A stretch of 64,000 nt of DNA from Seiridium cupressi. Its lineage: Eukaryota; Ascomycota; Sordariomycetes; Amphisphaeriales; Sporocadaceae. Below the pieces are notes generated by a model that saw only the letters and a list, made by a program, of their open reading frames with translations, did no database searches and was not told where the DNA came from. A program made the position numbers and the translations under genes. The DNA is taken from contig JARVKI010000133.1 of NCBI GenBank assembly GCA_036674765.1, forward strand, positions 27,903 to 91,902, read 5' to 3'. This document shows, piece after piece, positions 11,614 to 23,980 of this stretch (its first letter is position 1; every line of letters starts with the position of its first letter).

Positions 11614-14600
11614 TGTTGGCTAGCCAGCCTAGTAGTTGTCAGTGGTCTTCAATTTTGGAACGTACTCAATGTATCTCACTGCTTGTATGTAGCAACATTT
11701 AGATTAAGGACAGTGTCATGGGAGGAGGCTAGTCTGGTGGAGATACAAAAACAATAGAACACTGTCACTGGCCCCCAAGAAGCAACACATATATAGTAGA
11801 CAAGAGGAGCTGAATGTTGCTCACTACACCCGCTCCCATGCCCCGGATCCGCATTGTATTCATGACGATCTTGATGTCTTTCTGCAACGGAAAACCCATG
11901 ACACCACTGCTAAGATCTTTCAAATCTTCTACTATGATACGAAGTTGCATTCCATGTGAGAATAAAAAATAAGATAGAGAGTTCAAAGTTACTTTCGGTG
12001 GTACAAAAAGTCATAAATGTCCTCTATGTGTAACCATGGTAGTCCCAAAGGACTACAGCAATTGTTCTTACTTAGTCACACCTGGCGCATCGTACTATAA
12101 CGAAGGCATAGAGAATATTGTATTTCCTTCTCTTCCTTATTTTCTTTACTTGAATAATAGGTTAGAATCTGAATTTATGTTAGACATCTTTTCTCTGAAT
12201 AGGATGTCAATTAGATAAATTTTGTCTGCATCGCGAACATTAGTAGATGCAATGCTATGTCTATTCCTCATGGAAAAAGGCCATAGAATAGACATACATT
12301 TAGCAACAGAAGGGAAACATAGGCCGCTGTGAGCTCATGAGCTTGTTGCTATAACCGATTTTCTTTAACAGTCAACGATGAAATCATATATCTTCAATCC
12401 GGATGATAGTCGGTGGACTTTTCACTTGGCCCTGTCTTCATTCGATCAATTTTCAATCGGTGTAGACGGCTAGAGAGCGCTAGTTGCAGGCTCGTCGCGG
12501 GCGACCATTATCGTAAGCCAATATGTAAACAGCAGCATGATTAAGGCGACTGATGATATTGCTGTAGTCGCCGATAGGACCTAATCATCGTCGAATGAAA
12601 CTAAAGCGATCGAGGGAATCAGGAGCAATTGTATATTGTCACGCAGGGAACACCAGCCCATTTCCTGGGGAACAGAGACGTTATTGTATTGCAGATCATC
12701 CTCATTTCCCGAATAAATTGAGGTATAGCATTTTGTTTTTCTTGCTGATTATTTTGTCGTCAGAAACAAGGATGGGTCTGGGCGCGGAAGCTTTTCTGCT
12801 CCAACTTCAAGATCGTCTCCTAAGCGTCTCGTTACTTACCCACCACTCGAGCAGAAAGTTCTTAGTGTTACTGTTGAAATTATGTGTGATATTGGACATG
12901 AAAATACCATTAACATATCACGCTCTGCACATCCCATCCATTTGCGGTTGCCGTTGGCATTACACCGCTATTCTCAGCTGGTAATGGGCTGATTGCTGCT
13001 ACAAAACGTGGTCCCCTGCCCCCTTACTGCGACTTGTACTTGGCACAAGTGATGAAATCGTTGAATCTCTGCCCCTGATCCACCCAAGGTTTTATCGAAT
13101 TTCGACTTTTCGTGTTGTATGTTGACCCCAAATGCCCCATGACTTCCCAGCCTCAGAATTTCCAAGCTAGCATGTCTGGATCGAGTGAAATTGACTAGTC
13201 TCCTATCTAGCTTCTGATTGGCCGTAGTGGGGCTGATTATAGTCTTTCCCCCACCCCCATTCAAAGCCTAGCTCCGAGCGCGACATTCCCCGTTTCGGTA
13301 ACTGGCTCTGACTGCCAAGCCGTTGTACCCGAGTAGTGCGAAGCGGGTAATGAAAATCAGTTTCCCTGCACCTTCCTTCCTTTCTTTTCTCTCTTGCGCA
13401 CCCGGGAAGATCCCGCGCTAAGCCCAACAAGGCTCGATTCCGAGCACAAGAAACTTTAGTTCAACGTCAACAAAAGGGACGTCATTTCAAGATGTTCGCT
13501 GTCGCAAAGCGTCGCGCATTGGATTTTGCAGGCTGCATCCATCGTCGGATGTTGTCGAAGGTGGCGGAATGGCCTGGGTGTGGTCCAGATATGTTTGCGA
13601 CGAAGGGCGCCATCAGAACCGGGCTTGGAAGCTGCCCGCTAGTTAGGGCTGGTTTATCCGGCCGCCCTGCGCGACAACGCCGCTGAGGAAGTGAAGAGCT
13701 GCGCATTAGATGCAGGCCACTGAATCGCGGAACAGGATTTTGGCATGTTGGCGACGTGTCAAGTGGCGCCGCCGCTTTTGAGGTGCATCGCCAGGATTCT
13801 GCATTGACTGTGGGTGCGCGTGACAGGCGCCGGGGAAAGAGGTGCACGCCCACGGGTTTCCGAATCAGTGGCTCTACAAAGAGACAGACACACGGTCTGG
13901 TGTTCTGTATTCTGCTCTCGGATTGATTCAAACAAAGTGTTACTGGAGTCACTTTAACTCATGCCCAAGTATTTTCGTGACCCAGCAGCTGGATGACTGA
14001 GGACTCTTATTTGCACTATCATTTCGTGCAGTGCCTGATAAGGTCGATATACGCCTGATCTTCCCTGATACGAACCTAAGCAATAGAGACAGAAGGAGAA
14101 CAAAACTAGGAAAACAATGAATGAACAGGCCAATCGACTCAAAATCACACATATTTACCATCCGACATAGGAGAAGAAAAACAAAGAGAGGGACGCGAGT
14201 TTCCTCTCTCCGACCTTCACTCGTACAAGCCTTTCTAGATGTTCTTCACAGAAACCATCTCTCTTCCCCATTCCAAGCTACGAGGGGTAGGCCAAAGGAC
14301 CATACATCCATTCTTTCCACCAACTCCAGTTTTGACCGCCGCCTCTTGGCTCCGCCTCGCCTGTCTTTTGTTTTTTTTTCAACACGCCCTAATTTCCAAC
14401 GTCCTCCGCTGTGAGATTTTGGTCACATGCAATAGCAAGAGCATTTAGTATAGCTTGTGGAAGTAACAAAGTAGACCAAACGCCTCAAAGACCGAGATCA
14501 AGTGCGAAGGAGCGGATGACCCCCGAAGGCCGTTCAATAGATTCCAGTCGCTGTTGCGCCGACACCGTTGTTACTCCAGTTGAAAATCGACCATGATAAA

Positions 14601-14820
14601 GAAACAAAATTTTGGTTGAGCATAAGTATAGCACTACGGCTTCTTGATGCGGATGCGGATGTGGATGCGTATGGAGGCTTGGTACTCATGCTCGGCATCA
14701 CGATGAGCGGGACCAATGACCATGGGCCTCGCCTCGCCTATGAGACTGGATTACAGCTAGGCGCGGCTCTGGACGAGTGATGCGAGGTGTGAAACACCGA
14801 AAGGTGCCTCCCAGCACTTT
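11614..14820. other. AT-rich then GC-richer intergenic region
   Basis: 11.65-12.95 kb is AT-rich with only short frames. 13.2-14.8 kb returns to average composition and probably contains the 3' flank of the zinc-cluster regulator. I find no domain, RNA gene or intact repeat. Confidence 0.45.
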
Positions 14821-16794
14821 CTACCGCTTTCGTTTCTTGTTCTTGTCACTCATCGGTGGGGCCATCGGTGCGCTGATAGGGGCAGCCGGGAGCAGGATGG
14901 GCTGAGGCATGTTTTCTGTTGTTTTCACGGGAACCCCCATATGTCGCCCATACCGGCCTTTGCGACCGTTGCCTTCATCTTCGCTCACGCATTGGTCCGC
15001 GGTGAGACCAGCATCCCGGCAGCGCCCACAAGGTCGTTGGCGATCGCAACCTTTCTTGCTCTTACGGCAACGTTGGCAACGAGGCTTGGTGGACAAATCT
15101 GGCTGGTCATCATCCCCTTGCTGACCAGAGACGAAACCAGTGCCAACAATCGAAGGCTTGCGCGACTGCGCAGGAAGAGATGTGGGCGACATTGGGCCAG
15201 TAGCCGAAACACTGTTGGACTTCTTGACCTTGTTGACCAGTGGCTTCGGGATCTTGGATTTGGATTTTTCGCTACCCGTCTTTAAGCTGGGCAAGCGTGG
15301 TTTCTGGGATGTGGACTTGATACTAGTCATGTGGGTGCCGTCTTCACCACCATCCTCGTAGTCGGCGTCGTCACCACTAGCCTCGGCGTGTTCCCGAGCG
15401 ATGAAATGGCTCTCGGTGGTCTGGTACAACCTGCTGTTGGTCGCCGGTATGTCCATCTTTTGGCGACGAGGAGGCGGGAGCTCATCTCCGCTGTCACTAT
15501 CACCGTCGCTGGTGGCCCCGGTCGAGGACGCAGCATCAGCTTTGCCGCTGAATGTATCATCCAGGGTGGAAGCGGAAGTCCTTCCATGTGAGACGTTAGA
15601 CATATCGCCGAGTCTCATGAGCTGTAGTGCGACATCCTTGTCCTCCTCAGACATATTGCTGCCAATGGTAGGATCGGGGGTGGGTAAGATGCCAGGCGGG
15701 TAACCAATGCTATTGCGATGACGCCTCGAGTCGGTGTTGGGGGTAGCATACATGCCGAAATGGCTATAGCCATGGCTATAGTTCTGAGGAGATTGGAGCG
15801 GTCGAGGATTGGTAAAGGGGTTCTGGCCCGGGTGCGCGAAAGGAATAGCAGATCGATGAGGATCAGCACGCCGCGCTGGAGAAACAGACGGGTTGGAAGT
15901 AGCAGCCGGCATCTGCGGAGGCGCAAACAAGGGCAGCTCCTACGGATAGGCTGCGTTAGATAATGCTTCATGAATCGGGGACCGGCTGGAAGGTTGATGT
16001 GACAGCGAACTTACCGAGCTCTCGAACTTGGCGCGTTTCCTGCGGCCACCCTCAACAATGTTTTCTACACTGATATCTGTATTGCCGATTGGCTCCTTGG
16101 CTTTGCTCGATACAGAAGGAGAGCCATTGTCACCACTGCTGTAGCCATTTATGCTATCACTGTGGTTGTCGTAGTTGGGCCCGCGGTTCTTGGAAGAACG
16201 AGACCTGCCCTTCTTACCAGCGACAGGGTTGGTGCTGATCGACATGCTCCGCCGGCCGCGCTCTCCATTGGGAGAGACGCTCCGCTTTCTGGACGTTCTT
16301 GAGGACGGCCTGGATAGATGCTGGCCGAGATGCTGTGCCGGCTGACCAGGATAGTCAAGATTGGCGTATGCCTGGGCGCCAATCGCAGCGGGTGTATAAT
16401 CGCCAGTGACGAAAGGCACAGTTGGCCCTGGCGAGTCTTCAATAATCCTCACATAGACTACCATGTTATTCCTGAAGTTTTCGTATCCTGCGATCAGGGT
16501 GTTGCCCTGATCATCCTCAAAGCTGATGCCTTTGCTCCCGTTCGGCCCCGAGTATAGACCATAAAAGTTTTTGACCGTAGTCACGATCGAATCGGTGCTA
16601 TCATGTGGATATATCTGTACCCGCAACGGAAGGCGCGCTTTGTATGGGGGTGATTGGCGGAAGAGAAGCTCAAATGCGACATGCTTGGGAGCTGCCGGCC
16701 TCACGGGCGATTCGCTGCCCATGCTGGAGCGGCCAGAGTAACTGGGCGCCAAATCATAGGGAGAATTGGAAGTCATGAGGTTTTGCAGCTCCAT
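14821..16794 (-). CDS. Regulator with C-terminal Zn(II)2Cys6 cluster
   Basis: Likely nuclear DNA-binding regulator. Two exons, 16794-16015 and 15939-14821, flank a 75-nt intron (GTAAG donor, TAG acceptor, phase 0) and encode 632 residues. The N-terminal ~35-125 segment (HVAFELLFRQ ... MVVYVRIIED) has a compact alternating pattern that resembles a ubiquitin-like or PB1-type fold. A long Ser/Pro/Arg-rich region with several basic, NLS-like stretches follows. A binuclear zinc cluster sits at about residues 548-577 with spacing C-x2-C-x6-C-x5-C-x2-C-x9-C and Lys/Arg-rich loop 1 (CRKSKKGC). It is very near the C-terminus, while most fungal GAL4-type factors carry it at the N-terminus; the fungal 'middle homology' domain is absent. 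The tail ends KNKKRKR. Homologues of this layout occur in other Pezizomycotina, but I cannot name a characterised one. Confidence 0.8.
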
Positions 16795-18737
16795 CCCAAT
16801 ATGATTCTGGGCCTAGCGGAGTTGTGATCGGGAGACAGGAGTCTTTCAAATTTCAAGTTGGTGCTGCTAGATGTGGAGTCGCAGGGCGGTCAGGTTGTGA
16901 CGTGTGAATCGGTCGCAAGCAGTTCGGGAGGTAGGTTAAGGAGACAACATTCGAAACGGTTTCAATTGAGCTGCTAAAACCCAACAGACATTAGCACGTA
17001 TTCTTCCAAGCCGATATATCATCTCAAGGATAGAACGATGCGGATTGGAGTGGCTGTGAAGAGCCGAGTCTGCCACAGACGCAGGAACGGATTCTCGAGA
17101 ACAGCCAAGCGGTACGGAGCGTTGACATAAAGACAGGAGAGCAAAGGAATGTAGATTTTATAGGCAATACTCGATCGCAACATGGTAGAGAGCGGAAACG
17201 ACTTACTGGAAAGTAGAAATGATGGTGGGAGGTGGCCCCCGGGTGCATTGAGCGTCCTCACCCAGGTGTCTGATGCCCGGCAGTCCAGGTCAACAAGGCG
17301 GATCGAGTGGGAGGAAGCTGGGCTCGAGAAGCAAGCGTTCTTCGGGAATACAGGCTTAGAATGACAAGAGATGGGTACGGAGATGGATTTGGATGCCTCG
17401 CCAGCCGACTGAGGAGTGTTTGGATGGCTCGGGGAGGAGGACAGTGAGGATCCGGGCTTTTTGTGAATCGGGGGGAGAGGTGTGAGGGTGTGCGACTTTT
17501 ACGCAGTACACAGTAGAAAGTGGGTTCGAGGGAAGGCGCATGCAGCTACTTAGCCAGCCAGCAGACAGACTCAAGCAAGCAGCATTAACACACACTAAAT
17601 CAGATGCGCAGCAGTATTCGATGCTGCCGAACTTGTATTGGGCAGACTTCAGAATTATAGAGCCCACGAGAGGCCTTGCACTTTTGTCCAGTTCCTCCTT
17701 TTCTTCTCGCCCTCGGGGGAGCGCAGATGCCCTGGCGGTGCGGTGCTGGCGCTGCAACTTGATACAAGATTCTTGCCGTCACCTCCGCTTTTGGAGGTCG
17801 CTGGTTGGGCTAGGCGCCCAGGCCAGCATAGTCTCACTCCCAGCGAATAAACAGATACATAGCATAGTTTGCAGCTAAAACCTTGATGTCCTTGTTGGCG
17901 AGAGCAGAAATGACATGATCATCATGTGTATTGCGTCTATCCTTCTGCTGTCTGTCTCTCCATAGTTATGGCACATGCGCCCTGACAGTGCTAGATTCGC
18001 AAGCTGTGACAGTAGTAATATGGATGTCACGGTTGGGCGTTGTAACCCGCTCAGCGTCGGCTTCCTTGGATAGTGGACGGCATTACCCGGCGGATGTCGC
18101 AGCCAGACAGACATTCTCTCGTGCGCACACACTAGAACACAATACGAGCGACCTCTCGCGACTCTTATTCGGGAGCAGAAACATGATCGCAGTCTGCCCA
18201 TACTGGGGCTTTCTCGAGCTTGCGACGAGGATTATGAAGCAGACTGGGGAGCTAACGACGGCTAGGTAATGTAGGTTTCTCATGCGCCGGTAGTACGATG
18301 TGGAGGTGCCCATCCCCTGCGCCGGCCTTTCTTTCGTGCGCTGGATCTCCAGCAGATCCAAGTCTCGACCAAAGCATCAGAACACGCACCTGTGCAGAGC
18401 CTTCAGCGCAGGGCATCCGATTGTTGCGCTTGTGCAGCGTACTGTCGAATCTTAGCCTGCTATAGCTCCATACAGAAAGTCTTGCCATGTACATCCTCAT
18501 CGCACGCAGGTCCGACACCGAAATGTCAGGTGCCATTCGCTATTGTGTTGGGAGGTCAGCTCGGCCAATAGCGAGTTCCCCATCATGCGCCAGTTTGTCT
18601 GGGACAAGGGTTAGTTCTTCGCAGATAGCCACCGGTATGGATTCCATTGGCTTTGAACACCAGTTCGACAGCCAATTCTAGAGCGCGCGTCATGAGGGCC
18701 TTGAGGGAAGCAATCCCCCTCTTTCGGCACACACACT

Positions 18738-18768
<31 letters not shown>

Positions 18769-21470
18769 GCATATCATGCCCAGCTGCCCATGCTCGTTTG
18801 GTGTTTCACCGTTTCGGCCTGCGATCTAGAAATAAATGACAGGAAGCGTATCTGATTCGAGGCGAGTGACACAAGTTGCTGGACAATTTTGGTGCCGACC
18901 CTGAGCGCCCTCCACTGGAGGCTTTGTCTCATCCCACGATTTTAGATAGAAACCACACCGGAGATGCGGAATACCACAAAAACGGCAATGCCATTGCGCA
19001 TGGCCAACATAGAGTACCCCGCCAGCGCGCGCACAGCGCACAACGAACGTGCGACAGCACGCGGGGGAACCACAACAGGAACGAAGCGTGTCTGTCTCCA
19101 TTGCGCGCTATAATGTTTGCATTGAGCCCAAGCCTGTCGGCGAAGAACCTCTTATCCAGCATGGCTAGTCGAAGTGGTCTCGCGAATCCAAGCTCAGGGC
19201 GAAGACGTGGCCCACCGCCTTGTCCGGCCGGCTTGTCATTTGCGGTTTCAAGTTGCAAAGATTCAGATGCAAGTGATCGTCCTCGGCTCAAGTTCTCCAG
19301 CGTTCCTTAATCAGGTCGCCCATTATCTAGACCGCCTGGCTACAGGGTTCCATATCCAATAGGAACATACTATGGCAATCTTTGTTGTTTTGTATCCACG
19401 GGCAGCGCGCAGACCTACACCGCAACCCAGAGCATTTCCTGCCACTCGGCTTACATACTCTGCAGATCGCCTGGCAGGTAGCACTCTCGCCGCAAAGAAT
19501 TGCGCCATGAGCTCCAGATACGTAGGATCGGCGTCTGCGTGCACAACTTGCCTTCTGTGAGGAGCGCGGCTACCTTGGTCCGCCAACCTCCGCAGCTTGT
19601 CACGCTGCCACGATAATTCCGAGTTTGTAAGCTGCATACAGCCCAATGACGACCCGCCTAGACCAGACCCAGCGCAATCGTTATCGCACCCACGCATTGC
19701 GTTGTGATCCTGTTTCGCCATGATTCGCTGTTACCCCCAAGCACGATTTGATGCCTGACGGTGCGGTTTTAGCTACAAGCAAAAGCATGTGCTGCGACGT
19801 GAGCGGCCACGATGGAGACGATCTTTAGGCCCGCGAAGAACTTCACGTTTGACGTGCACACAAGGGCCATGGCCGGCCATCGCGTTTTGGCAAAGCAGTA
19901 TTGTCGGCCCTCGAATACGTTGATCTCATCTTTGAGTATCAATTCAAGATCACATACCAGGAATGAGTGGCTCGTCAGCGGTGGCCTGAAATCGTGGACC
20001 GCTGGGCCGGCCAGATCTTCGTTGCCGCCGCGCAAGGCCTTGCAACTGTCGCATTCATTGCGCATGCTGCGGAGAGAGTCGCATTGACTATACGAAGCAT
20101 CGCGACAGCATATTTGACCCCAGGAAGCTCAATTGCGCGGTTGTCTACTTCACTTGAAATGGGTGACTGATACTGTGACGAGCCAAATTGACCCCCTCAG
20201 GTGTCACATGACTTCGTGTGCTGGTCGCGTCCGGGCCATTCGTCAATCTCTCAAAATGACAATTCCCCCTAATTCCAAACCAGAACAGGATAGAATGCAT
20301 TAAAATTGCTATTTTATTGATACCGGTAGTTAAAGGCACTCTAAAGAGTTGTCCAATATTATATTGTATAAATGTCGATGCGAGCTTCGACGATCTGAGG
20401 TTTCGCATCGCGTCGTGGTTCACGCGTTCTTCAAATCGATGTTTCCAGATACGTCATAGCGGAATATTGCTTCTTCCAGGACTTCCTTAGCTAAGCATAA
20501 AGTGGGCCCCCAGTACCGTTATTTAGATGTCGCTCAGGGGTCCAGTCAATTACTAGGCCCTGGGCTACCCGGCGCCAAATCAAAAACAATCATGCAGCTC
20601 ATTTGGGCGAACCTAATTGCGTGTAGTCAGGATCTGGGACTCGACGCCCAGAGCTCTGTGTCGAGTATTGAGGATCCGTCGCAAGGAAAGAATCATCGTC
20701 TGCGTTCGAATGCCAGAGCATGCCTGAGTAGACCGGCCAGAGGAGGTCCTCGTCAGGCACAAGATAATGACCCTGAGGGGTTTGCGCTGCAGCGTCGTGC
20801 ATAAAGGTCGTTGACCTGCCATTGCATAGCTCCCCCACAATGCACTAACTGATTGGCTCAATTCTTCCAAACCCAACCCATGCATGCCAGTTCCCAGCCA
20901 AGGGTTGTTTTGATGCGAAGCTTAGGTGGGTAAACATTGGAGTTGCAGCGTCGACAACAATAATAACACCTACCGCAACAACATACAAAACCAAAAAGAA
21001 AAAAAAATATCCTCCTGCTGCAAGGTCGCAGCGTCGGCCTTTCCTCAAATCCTCTTGCATTGTCAATCGCATTGATTTGATCAACTATACCGCTGCACCT
21101 GCCTCTGCCTCTTTTCCTCCACAGCGGTCAACAGGGGACGCGCGATAGTCCAGGTACACCTCACCACTAGCCCGTATCTCATCAAATCTTTGATTACGTC
21201 GAACACGAGCCACAATTGGAATGAGTAAAGCCTCCTTAGGATTTTTGGACGCGACCGCACCACGTACATGAACCCTTTGCGCGACAACATCATCACGACC
21301 ACCGGCTTACCAGAAGTTTTGCGCTTCACGACACCGTCTGTCCGCCCTTGGGGAACACAAGACTCCCCTGCGACTTGGCGAGAAGCCTCACCAGTATTCT
21401 CAACCACGAACATATCTTAGGGAAGGCCTATTGATCATCAATTCGAATTGTTGCCAGCGGAATCATCATC
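16795..21470. other. 4.7-kb divergent intergenic region
   Basis: Lies between the starts of the zinc-cluster regulator (minus) and cyclin B (plus). Overlapping 60-144-codon frames on both strands (for example 18876-19310 against 18929-19291) show no domains. It contains a CA microsatellite at 18729-18769. Long leaders or non-coding transcripts are possible but not visible from sequence. Confidence 0.45.
18729..18769. repeat. (CA)n microsatellite
   Basis: About 41 nt of near-perfect alternating C and A, drifting to CG steps at its right end. Simple sequence repeat in non-coding DNA. Confidence 0.9.
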
Positions 21471-23980
21471 ATGGATGCAAAGGTAAGCAGTTACGCGTCG
21501 AGTAGTTCTCGTCGAATCTGTCCCGTCACCCAAACCAAACCCACTTCGTGATACACCCTATCACGCATCCTTTTCATATTTGTAGGCATGGATCTCAGCC
21601 AGCATTGCGTGCTACGGACAATCACAATCACAATCACAAATTATTATCATTATTCTTCTTCTCCTCCCCCACCTATTTCCCCTGTGTCATTTTATATCTT
21701 TACACTCATCGATCCGAACCTACGCGGAACTCGGTCGTTGAATCCGCTTGAAAAACCCTGTCCATCAACGGTCTGGTTGAAGCTATTGTGACAACCACAT
21801 ACTGACTTGCTGGTGAATTTTAGCCTTACCGCTCCACCCGCGCCGTACTCGCCGCAAGTGACGAGAATCTCCCTCCTGTCAAGCAGAGCATCCATCAGCG
21901 ACACAAGTCAACCGGTAACCTTCGAGCTCAAGCTCTGCCTGCCATGTCCACAAATATTGGGGGCCTGCAAGTCGCAGCAAAACGCTCTGTCTTCGCCGAT
22001 AAGAGCAACACTGTCAGAACTGACAGCTCTCACAACGACACCAAGATGCCGCTCGCGAAAGCGCAGGTCTTGAAGGTCAAGGAGAACTCTATCGCTTCCC
22101 TCGGCGCGCAGAAAGACGCGTTTAAGCGCCCCGCACAGCGTCCCTCGTCCAAGGGCTCTTCGCTCCTTCCTTCTACGACGAACAATACATTCATCCAGCC
22201 GCTCAGTGTTGGTGAATCGAAGGCGCCTTCTCAGGTCGTGCTCAAGCCTACGAAACGAGCAACTACAACCGTGTACAACGACAACAACAGCCGCCCTGCA
22301 ACTGCGGAATCAGGCACTATGATCACCCAACATGTTGAAGCCGTTGATGCACCACCCTCGCGCAAACCTCGTCATCACCAAAGCCAACCCGCTCTCCAAT
22401 CTACACAGCAGAAACAGCAGCAGGCTGTGTCCCTTCTGGACGCTGAAATTAAGAATTTGGTGAACTGGGAACCTCTCACTGCCGAGAAGACCCGCCCCGG
22501 GGACGACACTACTCAGACTCCTTATCTGGATGCGGTTGAAGAGCTCTCGCCCGAGCAAGTTCTTGTCCCTAAGCCTAACACGACCGACTCGTCACTCAAG
22601 ACTCGTGAATCGAAGCTGGAACTGCAACCTGAATCCAGTGCCCGGGAAGCCGACGACCAGGAACAGTGTGTGATTTCAGCAACTGACCTTCTTGAAACCT
22701 CAGACCACGAAGACGAAGATTTCTACGAGGTCGATCAGGGATACACCACTGCTCACTCGTACCGATCTGGCGGCGACCTACACCACCCTGACGTTGGTGA
22801 TCTCCCTGAAGGCGAGGCCGAGCCCAGTGTGACTGTGACCGCCATGGATGCTCCGACATTTTCTAGACAGGTACTAGACGAGATCAAGGCAGCCCGCGAA
22901 CACGTCGAGAAGAATCGCTCGCCTGAGGACTTCGAAGACGAGCTTTGGGACATCAGTATGGTTGCCGAATATGGAGATGAGATCTTCCAATATATGAAGG
23001 AGATGGAGGTAAGTCTGAGGGATTCAAAGTGGACATGGCGGTGGTTGGCAGGGCACTGAACTAACTCGCATAGGCTACTCTCCTCCCAAGCCCACACTAC
23101 ATGGATATTCAGACTGAAATCCAGTGGTCGATGCGCAGTGTCCTGATGGATTGGGTTATTCAAGTCCACGGCCGTTTCAATCTGCTGCCCGAGACCCTGT
23201 TCCTCGCAGTCAACTTTATTGATCGATTCCTCTCTGTCAAGGTCGTGTCTCTGGGCAAGCTTCAGCTTGTCGGCGCCACAGCCATTTTCTTGGCGGCAAA
23301 GTACGAGGAGATCAACTGTCCCTCAGTGCAGGAGATCATCTACATGGTCGATGGCGGTTACTCGGTGGACGAGATTCTCAAGGCTGAGCGCTATATGCTG
23401 AGCATGCTTGACTTCAACCTGGGTTTCCCGGGGCCCATGAGCTTCTTGCGACGTATCAGCAAGGCTGATGACTATGACCTCGAGACGCGGACCCTCGCCA
23501 AGTACTTTCTGGAAGTCGCTGCCATGGACGAGCGCTGTGTCGCCTGCCCGCCGAGCTTCCTTGCAGCAGGATCTCATTGTCTTTCGCGTCTAGTGTTGGA
23601 GAAGGGTGGCTGGGTGAGTATCTCAAGTGGCAATTGCTGTAACACGGCGACTAACCTTGAAAACGCAGACTCCCGAACATGTTCACTACTCCGGTTACAC
23701 CTTTGCTCAGCTACAACCACTGGTCACCATGGTTCTTGAATGCTGCACCATCGCTGAGAAGCACCATCAGGCTGTCCTGGACAAGTACTCGGAAAAGCGC
23801 TTCAAGAAGTGTGCCACATATGTCCAGAATCAGCTCAAGTCCGGGTTCTACCTTGAGCCCCCTCAGGCCGTGGCACCTGCGCTGAATGCGCGGTACGAGA
23901 ACTTCCCATTCACATGGGGCTCTACACCTGCACCGTATGAACGCGCCTACATGAGAATGCCGGTGCCTAGCCAGGGTTAG
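21471..23980 (+). CDS. nimE: G2/M cyclin B
   Basis: Predicted mitotic cyclin that activates Cdk1 (NimX/Cdc2). Exons 21471-21482, 21824-23008, 23074-23613 and 23669-23980 give 682 residues. Exon 1 encodes just four residues before a 341-nt intron with an ACTGAC branch site; the other introns are 65 and 55 nt. Degradation signals lie near the N-terminus: a D-box-like RAVLAASDEN at residues 10-19 and a KEN box at 90-92. A long Ser/Thr-rich region follows, then the cyclin fold from about residue 410 (MRSVLMDWVIQVH, the MRAIL-type helix; FLAVNFIDRFLS; AAKYEE; PSFLAA in the second fold). The N-terminal region (~400 residues) makes the protein clearly longer than S. pombe Cdc13 (482 residues). The symbol follows the Aspergillus nidulans gene. 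The family is certain; exact exon 1 use is inferred. Confidence 0.9.
21483..21823 (+). promoter_or_regulatory. Long first intron of cyclin B
   Basis: A 341-nt intron after codon 4, several times longer than the other introns of the window. It holds an ACGCGT hexamer (21493-21498, the MCB/MBF core known from G1/S genes), AATCAC-type tandem steps near 21618-21640 and pyrimidine-rich tracts. A regulatory role is inference. Confidence 0.4.

Noticed and set aside
18876..19310. 144-codon plus frame overlapping a 120-codon minus frame
   Set aside because: Mutually antisense, no domain and no splice signals supporting either.
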